Shown here one piece after another: positions 32,950 through 42,286 of a stretch of DNA of 64,000 nt; the stretch's first letter is position 1; each line of letters opens with the position of its first letter. The DNA is from Clostridia bacterium (lineage in GTDB: Bacteria > Bacillota > Clostridia > Christensenellales > Aristaeellaceae): positions 1-64,000 of the forward strand of contig JAFSOC010000011.1 of assembly GCA_017447185.1 (NCBI GenBank), in the 5' to 3' direction. The notes beneath the pieces were generated by a model, which saw only the letters and a program-made list of their open reading frames with translations, was not told the DNA's origin and did no database searches. Made by a program: the position numbers and the translations under genes.

Positions 32950-34410
32950 ATGAGTCAGAGCGCTGCCCGGATGAACGAAACCGCGAGCCTTTTCCGGATC
33001 CGCGGGCGGAAAGAGCGTGTCCCCGGAATGAGGAACAGGCCTGTGCGCAAGCATAACACCACCATGAACATGACGGAAGGCAAGCCCCTGAAGCTGCTTT
33101 CTGTTTTTGCCCTTCCCCTGCTGATCGGCAATCTGTTCCAGCAGGCATACAATCTGGCGGATTCCATGATCGTGGGCCAGATGCTCGGTGCCAACGCGCT
33201 GGCCGCCGTCGGCGCCACGGCTTCCATTTCCTTTCTCTTCTTCTCCATTTTCAATGGCATCAGCGGCGGCTGCGGCATTGTGACCGCCCAGTTCTTCGGC
33301 GCAAAAAAGGATGACCTGGTTTACAAGGCCATCGCCAATTCCGCCTATATCACGCTGGCCTTCTCGCTGTTCACCGGCACCCTGGCCTTCCTGATGGTGC
33401 CCACGGTGCTTACCTGGATGGTCACGCCGGCGGAAATCCTGCCGGACGCCATCACTTACATGCGTATGACCTCCGCCTCCGTGCCGCTGATTGCGATTTA
33501 CAATTACGCTTCTTCCATGCAGCGCGCCCTGGGCGATTCCCGGACCCCGCTGTATTTCCTGGTGGTTTCCTGCATCCTGAATGTGGGATTGGACCTGCTG
33601 TTCATCGGTGCCTTCCATATGGGCGTATTCGGAGCGGCCCTGGCCACCATGCTGTCCCAGTTGCTGGCCGGTGCGGGCTCCCTGCTCTATGCCTTCCGCC
33701 GCAATCCCTACTTCCGCCTGAACAAATCTTCCCTGGCCTTTGACAAGCCCATCGCAAAGCGGGCCATCCGCCTTGGCCTCCCGCTGGCGCTGCAGTGGAG
33801 CCTGATTGCCATTTCCACCACCGCGCTGCAGTCGGTGGTCAATACCTTCGGTCCCTCCGCCATCGCCGCCTATACGGCCACCAACCGCCTGGAACAGCTG
33901 GTGCAGCAGCCTTTCGGCTCCATGAGCATGGCGCTCTCCACCTATTCCGGCCAGAATATGGGCGCCGGCAGGACAGACCGGATCCGTCACGGTTTCCGCG
34001 ACAGTCTCCTGGCAATGATGGCTGTGGCCGGAGTGATGACCCTGCTGATGCAGCTTTTCGGCGGCTCCCTGGTCAGCCTCTTCGTTCATGAGAAGGAGGT
34101 TATCGACCTGGGTGAGAAGGCCCTGCGGATCACCAGCATTTTCTACGTTTTCCTCGGCGTTATCTATGTCTGTCGCGGCGTGCTCAACGGTGTGGGCGAC
34201 GCGTTCTTCTCCTTCATCAACGGCGTCGTGGAGATCGCCGGCCGGATCGGCCTGCCTCTCCTGCTGCTGCACTTCACAACCGCCGGTGTCTGGTCCATCT
34301 GGATTACCGCCGGTGTCACCTGGTTCCTGGCAGGTGTCTCCTGCGTCCTGCGCTATATCTCCTGGCGGAAAAAATCCCGGATGCCGATTCCTGAAGCAAA
34401 TAATGCTTGA
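32950..34410 (+). CDS. MATE family efflux transporter
   Basis: A 486-residue multidrug/oligosaccharide-type exporter with about 12 membrane helices from residue 48. LPLLIGNLFQQAYNLADSM and the later LEQLVQQPFGSMSMALSTYSGQN are MATE landmarks. Transport is driven by Na+ or H+; the substrate is unknown. GAGGGA seven bases before the first ATG supports this start, giving a polar 42-residue N-terminal extension that most MATE proteins lack; a start at residue 40 is possible. Its promoter carries the shared 15-base motif. Confidence 0.9.
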   Translation: MSQSAARMNETASLFRIRGRKERVPGMRNRPVRKHNTTMNMTEGKPLKLLSVFALPLLIGNLFQQAYNLADSMIVGQMLGANALAAVGATASISFLFFSIFNGISGGCGIVTAQFFGAKKDDLVYKAIANSAYITLAFSLFTGTLAFLMVPTVLTWMVTPAEILPDAITYMRMTSASVPLIAIYNYASSMQRALGDSRTPLYFLVVSCILNVGLDLLFIGAFHMGVFGAALATMLSQLLAGAGSLLYAFRRNPYFRLNKSSLAFDKPIAKRAIRLGLPLALQWSLIAISTTALQSVVNTFGPSAIAAYTATNRLEQLVQQPFGSMSMALSTYSGQNMGAGRTDRIRHGFRDSLLAMMAVAGVMTLLMQLFGGSLVSLFVHEKEVIDLGEKALRITSIFYVFLGVIYVCRGVLNGVGDAFFSFINGVVEIAGRIGLPLLLLHFTTAGVWSIWITAGVTWFLAGVSCVLRYISWRKKSRMPIPEANNA

Positions 34411-34435
34411 TTGCCCATTTACCCTGCAGTATAAT
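34407..34435 (+). promoter_or_regulatory. Promoter of the Rrf2 regulator gene
   Basis: TTGATT and TATAAT are separated by exactly 17 bases. The -35 overlaps the MATE stop codon, and the -10 is 30 bases before the regulator start. Confidence 0.8.
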
Positions 34436-34465
34436 AGGTAAAACCGGACGCAGGGGGGCTGCTGT

Positions 34466-34870
34466 ATGATTTCGACCAAAGGGCGTTACGCCATCCGTGT
34501 CATGATTGACCTGGCTGAACACGATACCGGGAAATATATACCGCTGAAGGATATTGCCGCCCGGCAGGAAATTTCCAAGAAATACCTTGAAATTATCGTA
34601 AAGGAAATGGTGGCCGGCGGCCTTGTCGTTGGTTCCAGCGGCAAAGGCGGCGGCTATAAGCTCTGCCGCAGGCCGGACGAATACACTCTGGATGAAATCC
34701 TGGAACTGATGGAGGGTACCCTCTCCCCGGTGGCTTGCCTGGCCGCCGCGGAAAACACCTGTCCCCGGAAGGGCGAGTGCCAGACCCTCTCTGTCTGGTC
34801 TGAGTTTGATCAGCTGGTGCATAACTTCTTCCATGAGAAAAAGCTGAGTGACCTGCTCCGGAATCCCTGA
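34466..34870 (+). CDS. Rrf2 family transcriptional regulator with Fe-S type cysteines
   Basis: A 134-residue winged-helix regulator of the Rrf2/IscR family. The start MISTKGRYAIRVMIDLA is diagnostic and GSSGKGGGYKL is the wing. Three cysteines (C91, C99, C105; C-x7-C-x5-C) stand where IscR binds its 2Fe-2S cluster, with slightly different spacing, so cluster sensing is likely. Targets are unknown; no isc or suf genes are nearby. AGGGGGG precedes the ATG. Confidence 0.92.
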   Translation: MISTKGRYAIRVMIDLAEHDTGKYIPLKDIAARQEISKKYLEIIVKEMVAGGLVVGSSGKGGGYKLCRRPDEYTLDEILELMEGTLSPVACLAAAENTCPRKGECQTLSVWSEFDQLVHNFFHEKKLSDLLRNP

Positions 34871-34890
34871 TGCGGATTCCGGAGTTTTGT
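34858..34890 (+). terminator. Hairpin at the end of the Rrf2 gene
   Basis: CCGGAATCC and GGATTCCGG form a 9-bp stem around the Rrf2 stop codon, followed by GAGTTTTG. A weak-tailed intrinsic terminator is likely. Confidence 0.65.
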
Positions 34891-34892
34891 GA

Positions 34893-34898
34893 TATAAT
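34893..34898 (+). promoter_or_regulatory. Probable -10 box for the sensor gene
   Basis: A perfect TATAAT lies 35 bases before the ATG at 34933, directly after the Rrf2 terminator. No clear -35. Confidence 0.5.
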
Positions 34899-34932
34899 TT
34901 TATTTTGCAAAAACCTGTTCGAGGTGATTGGA

Positions 34933-36552
34933 ATGATCAGACGGACCGCAGCACTGCTGCTGTGCCTGCTGCTTGGTATGCTATGCCTCCTCCCGGCGGT
35001 CGGATCGGCGGACAGTGATCCCAAAGTCATCCGCGTCGGCTGGTATGAAACCCCTTTCAATTACAAGGATTCAGTTGGCCGCCGCACCGGCTACGCCTAT
35101 GAATATCAGCGGAAAATCGCGGCCTACACCGGCTGGAAATATGAATATGTCGAAGGCACCTGGTCCGAGCTCCTGCAGATGCTGAAGGACGGGCGGATAG
35201 ACCTGATGAGCGACGTTTCCTGGGCGGAGGATCGCACGGAGTATATGCTTTTCTCCAGCCTCCCCATGGGAGCGGAGCTGTATTACCTGTATGTGACCCC
35301 GGGAAACAATTCCGTTTTCATTACGGACTACAGTTCCCTGAACGGGAAAAAAGTGGGCGTCACCCGCGGCAGCATCCAGAAAGGTCTCTTCCTGCAGTGG
35401 GAGACAGAACACAGCATTCAGGCCGAGCTCATCGAACTGGACTGTTTGGAGGAGGAATCCCTGCGTAAAATGAAGGTCGGGGAGCTGGATGCCTTCATCA
35501 CCCTGGATACCTACGGAGATCCGGATCTGGCCATCCCCCTGTGGAAGATCGGATCCTCAGATTTCTATTTTGCCGTTCGCAAAGACCGGCCGGATCTGCT
35601 GGCGGAGCTGGATGCGGCCCTGAACCGCATCCAGGAGGAAAACAAGTATTACAGCGAACAGCTGAACGCGAAATACCTCCACGATTCCGGCACCAACCGC
35701 TACCTGACAGAGGAAGAAAAAGCCTGGCTGGAAGCCCACGGTCCGATCCGCGTCGGCTACCAGAACAATTACCTGGCCTTCTGCGCGGCCGATCCGAAAA
35801 CAGGAGAGCTTACAGGCGCGCTGAAGGATTACCTGGCCTCCGCCTCCGCCGCGCTGGAAAATGCCAGCCCGGTCTTTGAAGCGGTCTGCTACCCCACCGC
35901 GGCCGCTGCCATGGAAGCCCTGAAAAACGGCAAGATCGATTGTATGTTCCCCGCCAACCTGACGGATTACGACGGGGAAATCGCCGGCGTTGTGCTCACC
36001 TCTCCCCTGATGCGCACGGAAATGGATGCCGTGGTCCGGGAGGAGGACAAACAGACCTTCCTGCGCAGTAACCAGGTACGTGTAGGTGTCAACCGGGGCA
36101 ACCCGAACTATGAATTCTTCCTGATGGATCATTTCCCTGACTGGACCCCCGTATATTATTCCAGTACGCCGGAATGCCTGGACGCGGTTGCCGCGCGGAA
36201 CGCGGACTGCATCATCATCAGCAATTACCGCTTCAGCGATATCGCCCGCCAGTGCAGCCGCCTGAACCTGACCACCGTCTATACCGGCGTGGAGATGGAC
36301 TACTGCCTGGCTGTAAAGGAAGGCAATACGCTGCTCTATTCCATCCTGTCAAGGATCATCCGTCAGATGCCCGAATCCACCGTCAACGCGGCGCTCAACT
36401 ATTATTCCGCGGTGCCGGAAACCTTTGGCTTCTTTGAATATCTTGCGGAGCATCCGGTTGTCCTTGTGCTGGGTGTGATCTGTATCATCCTGCTGGTCGT
36501 CCTGCTGGTGTTCATCCGCCGGGTGCACACACTGAAAAAGCCCGCGGAGTAA
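34933..36552 (+). CDS. Membrane-anchored tandem solute-binding protein (sensor without output domain)
   Basis: A 539-residue protein: signal peptide (about 1-25), two family-3 solute-binding domains (about 30-250 and 270-495), and one C-terminal membrane helix (about 507-530). It ends 10 residues later in RRVHTLKKPAE. It is clearly paralogous to the first 550 residues of the protein encoded at 38223-41189, which continues into GGDEF and EAL domains, so this copy lacks the signalling output. Binding of an amino acid or related ligand is likely. GAGGTGATTGGA precedes the ATG. It converges on the GGDEF gene at 36584. Confidence 0.88.
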   Translation: MIRRTAALLLCLLLGMLCLLPAVGSADSDPKVIRVGWYETPFNYKDSVGRRTGYAYEYQRKIAAYTGWKYEYVEGTWSELLQMLKDGRIDLMSDVSWAEDRTEYMLFSSLPMGAELYYLYVTPGNNSVFITDYSSLNGKKVGVTRGSIQKGLFLQWETEHSIQAELIELDCLEEESLRKMKVGELDAFITLDTYGDPDLAIPLWKIGSSDFYFAVRKDRPDLLAELDAALNRIQEENKYYSEQLNAKYLHDSGTNRYLTEEEKAWLEAHGPIRVGYQNNYLAFCAADPKTGELTGALKDYLASASAALENASPVFEAVCYPTAAAAMEALKNGKIDCMFPANLTDYDGEIAGVVLTSPLMRTEMDAVVREEDKQTFLRSNQVRVGVNRGNPNYEFFLMDHFPDWTPVYYSSTPECLDAVAARNADCIIISNYRFSDIARQCSRLNLTTVYTGVEMDYCLAVKEGNTLLYSILSRIIRQMPESTVNAALNYYSAVPETFGFFEYLAEHPVVLVLGVICIILLVVLLVFIRRVHTLKKPAE

Positions 36553-36567
36553 ATCCTCCGGGGCTTT
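36537..36567. terminator. Bidirectional terminator between convergent signalling genes
   Basis: AAAGCCC-GCGGAG and CTCCGGGGCTTT form a stem with one bulged base, spanning the sensor stop codon. The arms give AAA/TTT ends on both strands. Confidence 0.75.
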
Positions 36568-36583
36568 GGAACGGAACAGCCGC

Positions 36584-38218
36584 TTATTCAGACTGATCCG
36601 CAGTCTTTTCCTTGTGTCCGCGTTTGTTGGTATACATGAATTTATCCGCCCGGCGTACGGTATCGAGCACTGTGCTGTCCGTATCCGGATTGAAGGCGGC
36701 AACACCGATCGCCACGTGCACCTGTTCCCAGCGGTTCTCCGTTGAGGCGCAGATCTCTGCCGTGGCTTTTTCAAATTCGTCAATCAGTTCCTTCCGGTTA
36801 CGGTAATCGTCGTTCCGCAGGATCACGGAAAACTCGTCCCCGCCGATCCGGAACACCGGACTGTGCTGGAACACCTTGCAGATCAGGCGGCTTGCCGTCT
36901 GCAGGTAGATATCACCCTTGTCGTGCCCGTACAGGTCGTTCACCTGCTTCAGGTCGTCGCAGTCAAACACACCCACGGCAAACTCCGTATCCATCTCGCC
37001 CGCGTCGATCTTCTGCTGCATGTCTTCAATATAGCTTGCATAGGCGCCCTTGTTCCGCACGGAAGTCAGCGCGTCCACAAACACCTTCTTGTTCAGGTCC
37101 CGGATATGTTCCTTCATATGGGCCGCCATATGTTTGAAGGTGTTTGTCAGTGTGCCCACCTCGTCCCTGCCGTTGTAGTCCAGGGTGAAATCATAATTGC
37201 CCTGGTCCGCCAGTTTCGCGGCTTCGGTCAGCTGTTTCAGCGGCCGGGTCAGGCGCACGGCAAAGAACCGGCTTACCGCAATGGTCAGCAGGATCGCCAC
37301 TGCCCCAAGAATCAGCACGTCCCGGATCAGCCGTTCCCAGTCGCCGTCCGCTTCGCTCTCCGGCACGGAAACATACAGCCGCATCCCGTTGCTCAGCCGC
37401 AGCCATGCAGCTTCCTTCTTCACGCCTTTATAGGAGTAGGAGGTGAAAGTACTTTCACTCATCACGCCTTCCGGCAACGCCCGCCGCTCTTCCTCCGAAA
37501 GGTTTGCCAGATCCTCCCGCGGGTGGACGATCAGGGTTCCCTCCGCGTCCGTCAGGAAAGCGTAGCCTCCGTTGTACAGCTTGATGCTTTCCACCTGGTC
37601 CTTGATCATTGAATAGTCGATCTCAATACCGATCACGCCGACGAATGTTCCCCGGTGATAGATCGGCATATTGTAGGAGACCACCTTCACGTTCAGGTTT
37701 TCCGTTTCGTACGGCGGCTGCCAGATCGGATTCCCCGTCTTCCGCGGCACTGTGAACCACACCAGCTTTGTCGTGTCATCCATGTCGTACTGGGAAATAT
37801 CCGTCACTTCGTGCTCGGTAAACTCATTCCCGGTCAGGTTCGTATACCAGAAACCTTTTTCCTTTTTCGATATCGTCGGATCGATCCGCCAGTAGTAGGT
37901 CAGCACGCCGTTGGTCTTGGAGGCCACCTCGTCAAAATACGTCCGGATCAGCTTCGAGTGTTCCTCCAGTTCCGCGTCGTCCAGGCTGTCCAGCTCCTTC
38001 TCTGCATAGGAAGCGACCTTCCGCACGGATTTCTCCACGCTCTTGAAGTAGTAGTCGAGGTTCCTCTCCCCTGTCTCACACAGCAGCAGGAGCAGCTGCT
38101 GGGATTTCTGGCTTTCCGTGTTCCGGATGAAAATAACGCTCAGCAGCGTCATCGCGGCCACGGCGATCACGGTAATCCATACCGTCAGCATCGTAATCTT
38201 GCTTCTCAGGGAAAACAT
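36584..38218 (-). CDS. Diguanylate cyclase with dCache sensor and HAMP domain
   Basis: A 544-residue membrane signalling protein: helix 1 (about 8-28), extracellular dCache region (about 35-275, with NMPIYHRGTFVGVIGIEIDY and GYAFLTDAEGTLIVHP), helix 2, HAMP (about 310-360) and a GGDEF domain with an intact IGGDEF active site. It should make c-di-GMP from two GTP in response to an outside ligand. The ATG is preceded by GAGGTGAGGAT. It starts 4 bases after the stop of the EAL gene upstream, so cyclase and phosphodiesterase are co-transcribed. Confidence 0.93.
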   Translation of the reverse strand: MFSLRSKITMLTVWITVIAVAAMTLLSVIFIRNTESQKSQQLLLLLCETGERNLDYYFKSVEKSVRKVASYAEKELDSLDDAELEEHSKLIRTYFDEVASKTNGVLTYYWRIDPTISKKEKGFWYTNLTGNEFTEHEVTDISQYDMDDTTKLVWFTVPRKTGNPIWQPPYETENLNVKVVSYNMPIYHRGTFVGVIGIEIDYSMIKDQVESIKLYNGGYAFLTDAEGTLIVHPREDLANLSEEERRALPEGVMSESTFTSYSYKGVKKEAAWLRLSNGMRLYVSVPESEADGDWERLIRDVLILGAVAILLTIAVSRFFAVRLTRPLKQLTEAAKLADQGNYDFTLDYNGRDEVGTLTNTFKHMAAHMKEHIRDLNKKVFVDALTSVRNKGAYASYIEDMQQKIDAGEMDTEFAVGVFDCDDLKQVNDLYGHDKGDIYLQTASRLICKVFQHSPVFRIGGDEFSVILRNDDYRNRKELIDEFEKATAEICASTENRWEQVHVAIGVAAFNPDTDSTVLDTVRRADKFMYTNKRGHKEKTADQSE

Positions 38219-38222
38219 ATCC

Positions 38223-41189
38223 TCACCTCGCTTCCTTTCCGTCTTCCTGCATTTTTCGGATGACTTTTTCTTCAAACTCGTCCGCCGGCAGCGGGCGTGA
38301 GAAATAGAATCCCTGCACCAGCGGACATCCCCATTTCTTCAGCAGCTGCAGCTGTTCCTCCGTCTCCACGCCCTCGGCCACCACCGGGATCTTCAGGCTC
38401 TTCGCGATTCCGAGGATCAGCGCCACCAGGTGGGAATCCTTTTCGCTCTCTCCGATCTTCCGGATAAACGCCCGGTCCATCTTCAGCACATCCACCGGCA
38501 TGGCGCTCAGCATGTTCAGGCTGGAATAGCCGCTTCCGAAGTCGTCCATTTCCACGACATAACCCTTCCGCCGCAGATCCTCCACCACGTGAATTACCTG
38601 GTCTGCGTTGCTGGTATAGGCGGATTCGGTCACTTCCAGCTTCAGCGCACCTTCGCCCAGCCCGTTGTAGGCCAGCAGCCGGTCCAGTGCGCTTTCCAGC
38701 GCCGGGTCAAACACGTCCACCCGGCTCAGATTCACGGAGACCGGAATCGTCACGCCGTATACATCCCGCCACCGGGCGATCTGCCTGGCCGCTTCACTCC
38801 ATACGTAGCGGTCCACTTCGCCGATCTTTCCGTGGCGTTCAAACAGTTCGATGAAATCCCCCGGCGGAATCATGCCCAGCTCCGGATGATTCCACCGTAC
38901 CAGCGCTTCCGCGCTCACCAGTTTCGGCGGCGTGCACTGGATATCGTACTGCGGTTGGTAATGCACCTCGAACTCATAGGAGTTCAGCGCCCGGTGCAGG
39001 TCGTTCAGCAGGCGCTGTTCATAGTTTTCCCGCTCCTGCATTTTTTCGTCAAATACCACCAGGTGCTCCCGGTAATTGTCCCGGGCCATGGAACATGCAA
39101 TCCTGGCCCGGTCGAACATCTGGACAACCTCCAGCCCGTTCTGGTGCATCATCACACCCATTCGCAGCCGCAGGCCGACAGCGGGTGCCAGTGCTTCCAG
39201 CTTCTCCTGCAGCCGTTTGCAGACCGGTCCGTAATCTTCCTGATGGCGACACCACAGGTCAAAGCGGTCCGCTTCAAACCGGCCAGCGATTCCGCCGGTT
39301 TCATTCGCCACCGCCCGGATCTCCCCTCCCAGCGTCTTCAGCACTTCATCCCCGAAGTCCCGTCCGTTCATTGCGTTCACCGCGTGGAACCGGTCAATAT
39401 TCAGCACCGCCGCGTCCATGGGAATCTCCGGATGCTCCCGGTGCATGCGTCCGGCGTACTGCAGGAAATAATCCCGGTTATACAGGCCGGTCAGTGTGTC
39501 CGTTTCCGTCAGGGAAATCAGCTGTTCCGCCCTTTTCTCCGCCCGTCTGCTCCGGATCATCAGAATCAGGATCACCACCAGCACCGCGGCTGTCACCAGG
39601 ATCAGGATCCACGCGTGTTCCTGGATGAAATCCCCCAGCGTCAGCTTCGCATCCTCTGCCACGTAGCGGCTCAGTGCCGTGTTCACCGTGGATTCCGGCA
39701 CCAGGTCAGCAATCTTTGCCAGAATGGAATACATCTGCGGTTCCCCGGCCGCCACAGCGAAGCAGTAATCCAGCTCCACGCCGGTGGCCGCTGTGGTCAG
39801 CCGCAGCTGCTCACACAGGCGCGCGATATTGTTGTAGCGGTAGCTGCTGATCAGCACACAGTCCGCCACGCCCCAGGATACCGCCTTCAGGCAGTCTTCC
39901 GTAGTGGGATAGTAGACGACCCGCCAGGTCGGGAAATTGTCCTTCAGGCAGCTTTCATAGTTCGGGTTGCCTTCGTTCACCGCCACGATCACGTGCTCTT
40001 TTCCGGCAAAAATCTGCCGGTCGCTCTGGCGGATCACCGCGAAAACATCCGTGCGCATCAGCGGCGGCGTCATATACAGGCCCTGGTTTTCCCCGTCCCC
40101 GGCGCTCAGGTTGGCCGGGAATACGCAGTCCACTTCGCCCTTTTTCAGCGCTTCCATGGCAGCCGCCGCGGTGGGATACCCATTCGCTTCAAAGCTGATT
40201 TTCGCGTTCTGCACACAGGTTGCCGCGTGCTCCAGGTAATCTTTCAGCGCGCCGGTCAGTTTTCCCGTCTCCGGATCTGTTGCGCAGAAGGCCAGGTAAT
40301 TATCCTGGTATCCGACCCGGATCGTTCCGTGGTTGTCCAGCCAGTCCTGCTCCTCTGTCGAGAAAAATGCGTTGGCGCCGGTGGTCACCAGGTGTTTTTT
40401 GAACATCTGCTGATTATAGTACCGGTTCTCTTCCTGGATCCGGCTCAGGGCCGACTCCAGTTCCGCCAGCAGGTCCTCCCGGCCGCTGCATACCGCAAAA
40501 TAGAAATCGGAGCTTCCGATCTTGGAAACCGGTACCGGCCGGCCGTGTTCAGCCAGGGCGTTCTCCGAGAAGGAGTCCACCGTCACATAGGCGTCCAGTT
40601 CCCCGTCGCTGAGCATCAGGAGGCTCTCCTCCTCGGAGCCCGTCACCTCCACCAGATTGCTCTCCACCCCGTGGCGTTCCGCCCAGTCCCGGTAGAAATC
40701 CGCCTGGATACTGCCCTTGTTTACGCCGACCTTTTTCCCGTTCAGCGAAGAAAAATCGGAGCCGGAAATCTCCCGGTTCTCCGGGTTGATAAACAGGTAA
40801 TAATCTTCCGATCCCATGGGTAGCGCGGGGAAGAGCATTTTCTCCGCCCGTTCCACCGTATATGAGACGTCGCTCATCAGGTCGATCTCGCCGTCCGTCA
40901 GCATCTGCAGCAACTCGGACCAGCTGCCGCTTACATATTCATATTTCCACCCGGTGTAGGCGGCGATTTTCATCTGGTATTCATACGCGTATCCGGACCT
41001 GCGTCCGTCATCGTCCGTCCGGTTGAAGGAGGATTCATACCAGCCCACCCGCACAGTTTTGGGTTCACCGTCCGCTGGTGCAGCTGCCGGAAGCAGGGCC
41101 GTCAGCACAAAAAAACATACAAAAAAAGACACTGCCTGCAGGACACGCGTGCGCAGGGTCTTTTTTGCGGTCATGAAACAGGTCTTCAT
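38223..41189 (-). CDS. Tandem solute-binding sensor with degenerate GGDEF and EAL phosphodiesterase
   Basis: A 988-residue protein: signal peptide/anchor (1-40), two family-3 solute-binding domains (about 45-265 and 285-515), membrane helix (about 525-548), GGDEF-like domain (about 560-715) and EAL domain (about 735-980). The GGDEF active site reads FEADRF, so cyclase activity is very unlikely. The EAL part keeps SAEALVRW, DDFGSGYSSL and EGVET and should hydrolyse c-di-GMP. Ligand binding outside probably regulates it through the helix. It is co-transcribed with the cyclase gene at 36584. Confidence 0.93.
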   Translation of the reverse strand: MKTCFMTAKKTLRTRVLQAVSFFVCFFVLTALLPAAAPADGEPKTVRVGWYESSFNRTDDDGRRSGYAYEYQMKIAAYTGWKYEYVSGSWSELLQMLTDGEIDLMSDVSYTVERAEKMLFPALPMGSEDYYLFINPENREISGSDFSSLNGKKVGVNKGSIQADFYRDWAERHGVESNLVEVTGSEEESLLMLSDGELDAYVTVDSFSENALAEHGRPVPVSKIGSSDFYFAVCSGREDLLAELESALSRIQEENRYYNQQMFKKHLVTTGANAFFSTEEQDWLDNHGTIRVGYQDNYLAFCATDPETGKLTGALKDYLEHAATCVQNAKISFEANGYPTAAAAMEALKKGEVDCVFPANLSAGDGENQGLYMTPPLMRTDVFAVIRQSDRQIFAGKEHVIVAVNEGNPNYESCLKDNFPTWRVVYYPTTEDCLKAVSWGVADCVLISSYRYNNIARLCEQLRLTTAATGVELDYCFAVAAGEPQMYSILAKIADLVPESTVNTALSRYVAEDAKLTLGDFIQEHAWILILVTAAVLVVILILMIRSRRAEKRAEQLISLTETDTLTGLYNRDYFLQYAGRMHREHPEIPMDAAVLNIDRFHAVNAMNGRDFGDEVLKTLGGEIRAVANETGGIAGRFEADRFDLWCRHQEDYGPVCKRLQEKLEALAPAVGLRLRMGVMMHQNGLEVVQMFDRARIACSMARDNYREHLVVFDEKMQERENYEQRLLNDLHRALNSYEFEVHYQPQYDIQCTPPKLVSAEALVRWNHPELGMIPPGDFIELFERHGKIGEVDRYVWSEAARQIARWRDVYGVTIPVSVNLSRVDVFDPALESALDRLLAYNGLGEGALKLEVTESAYTSNADQVIHVVEDLRRKGYVVEMDDFGSGYSSLNMLSAMPVDVLKMDRAFIRKIGESEKDSHLVALILGIAKSLKIPVVAEGVETEEQLQLLKKWGCPLVQGFYFSRPLPADEFEEKVIRKMQEDGKEAR

Positions 41190-41247
41190 GGTCTTCTCTA
41201 ACGCTCCTTGAGGGTATGCGGTTTTTCTGGTTTTCCAGAACCTGGTT

Positions 41248-41253
41248 ATTATA
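41248..41253 (-). promoter_or_regulatory. Probable -10 box for the EAL/GGDEF operon
   Basis: A perfect TATAAT on the minus strand, 59 bases upstream of the EAL gene start and just inside the end of the glycosidase gene region. The -35 is weak. Confidence 0.45.
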
Positions 41254-41260
41254 CCACGGA

Positions 41261-42271
41261 TTACGGATTTTCGCCAGTCTCCGGTGGCTCATATCCTTCC
41301 ACCAGCGTGGAGGTGCCGATGGCGAAGAATTCCGGTTCCGCGCGGCCCTTCCGGTTCTTGTTTTCATCCGGATTGTTGTAATCGCCGATTGTGTTCAGCT
41401 GTTTGCCCATAAACACGATGCAGGAGGTCCTGCCGCCGTCCATGTTGAACGCCGTTTTGCATCCCAGGGCTTGCAGCTTCTCCGTCATATAGTGCAGGGT
41501 GATGCCGGTACTCCGCTTGTGCCGTCCTTCCGCCACAAAAGCGATGTAATGTCCGGGCTCGATCATTCCGATGGCGGTCCGCGGCTCGCACCAGACCCTG
41601 AATTTCGGCAGGTTCGGGTTGACTTCCCCGTCCCGGATCAGCCACGGCCCGAAAGCCAGCACATCGATCGCGCCTTTTTGCTGGTATTCCTCCGCAGTCA
41701 GTTCCTTGCTGTCGTGAACCTCCAGGGTACCGTCCGCGTAGGTGGACAGAGTATCCAGGTTCGGAAAGGACGTGTTCCCGCTTTCCTTGGTGTGCGTGCA
41801 GAAGATTTCACCGTCCCGCAGCAGGATTCCCACATTCTTCTGGTTTTTCTTGTTGTTCCGGTACCGCCAGCGGTTGCTGGCGTAATCCCCGTTGATCGCC
41901 AGCACCGCGCCGTTCTTGCCGCACACCCGGTAGGGATAGTTCCCTTTGGTGAAATGGTTTCCGGGCAGCCAGGTCACAAACCCGAAGATTTCCTTCCGGC
42001 TCCAGACCTCCGCCTCGAACCATACCAGCTTTGCCGGATCCGTTTCGCTCTTCCGACGGATCTCAATCTTCAGCGTCTGGCTGCAGTAACGCCACAGGTC
42101 GTTCTCCGGACCTTCGTACACGAATTCTCCTTCATCCAGAAATCCTTCCGCGTTCAGTTCCGGCCAGGCGCCCGGCTCCTCCTGCGGCGTTTCCGGTTCT
42201 TCCGCAGCCGCGCAGGTGAAAAGCGTTACCGCCGCCAGCAGTAGTGCCAGCCATCTTTTTCCGTATTTCAT
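41261..42271 (-). CDS. Secreted phosphodiester glycosidase family protein (NAGPA domain)
   Basis: A 336-residue exported protein with a signal peptide (MKYGKRWLALLLAAVTLFT...). The NAGPA domain has VLAINGDYASN, FGPWLIRDGEV, RTAIGMIEPGHYI and AFNMDGGRTSCIVFMG. The family includes the enzyme that uncovers mannose-6-phosphate and bacterial enzymes acting on exopolysaccharide or wall phosphodiesters. AGAGGGGTACGAC precedes the ATG. It is 15 bases downstream of the CotH gene in a secreted-protein cluster. Confidence 0.92.
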   Translation of the reverse strand: MKYGKRWLALLLAAVTLFTCAAAEEPETPQEEPGAWPELNAEGFLDEGEFVYEGPENDLWRYCSQTLKIEIRRKSETDPAKLVWFEAEVWSRKEIFGFVTWLPGNHFTKGNYPYRVCGKNGAVLAINGDYASNRWRYRNNKKNQKNVGILLRDGEIFCTHTKESGNTSFPNLDTLSTYADGTLEVHDSKELTAEEYQQKGAIDVLAFGPWLIRDGEVNPNLPKFRVWCEPRTAIGMIEPGHYIAFVAEGRHKRSTGITLHYMTEKLQALGCKTAFNMDGGRTSCIVFMGKQLNTIGDYNNPDENKNRKGRAEPEFFAIGTSTLVEGYEPPETGENP

Positions 42272-42286
42272 GTCGTACCCCTCTGC

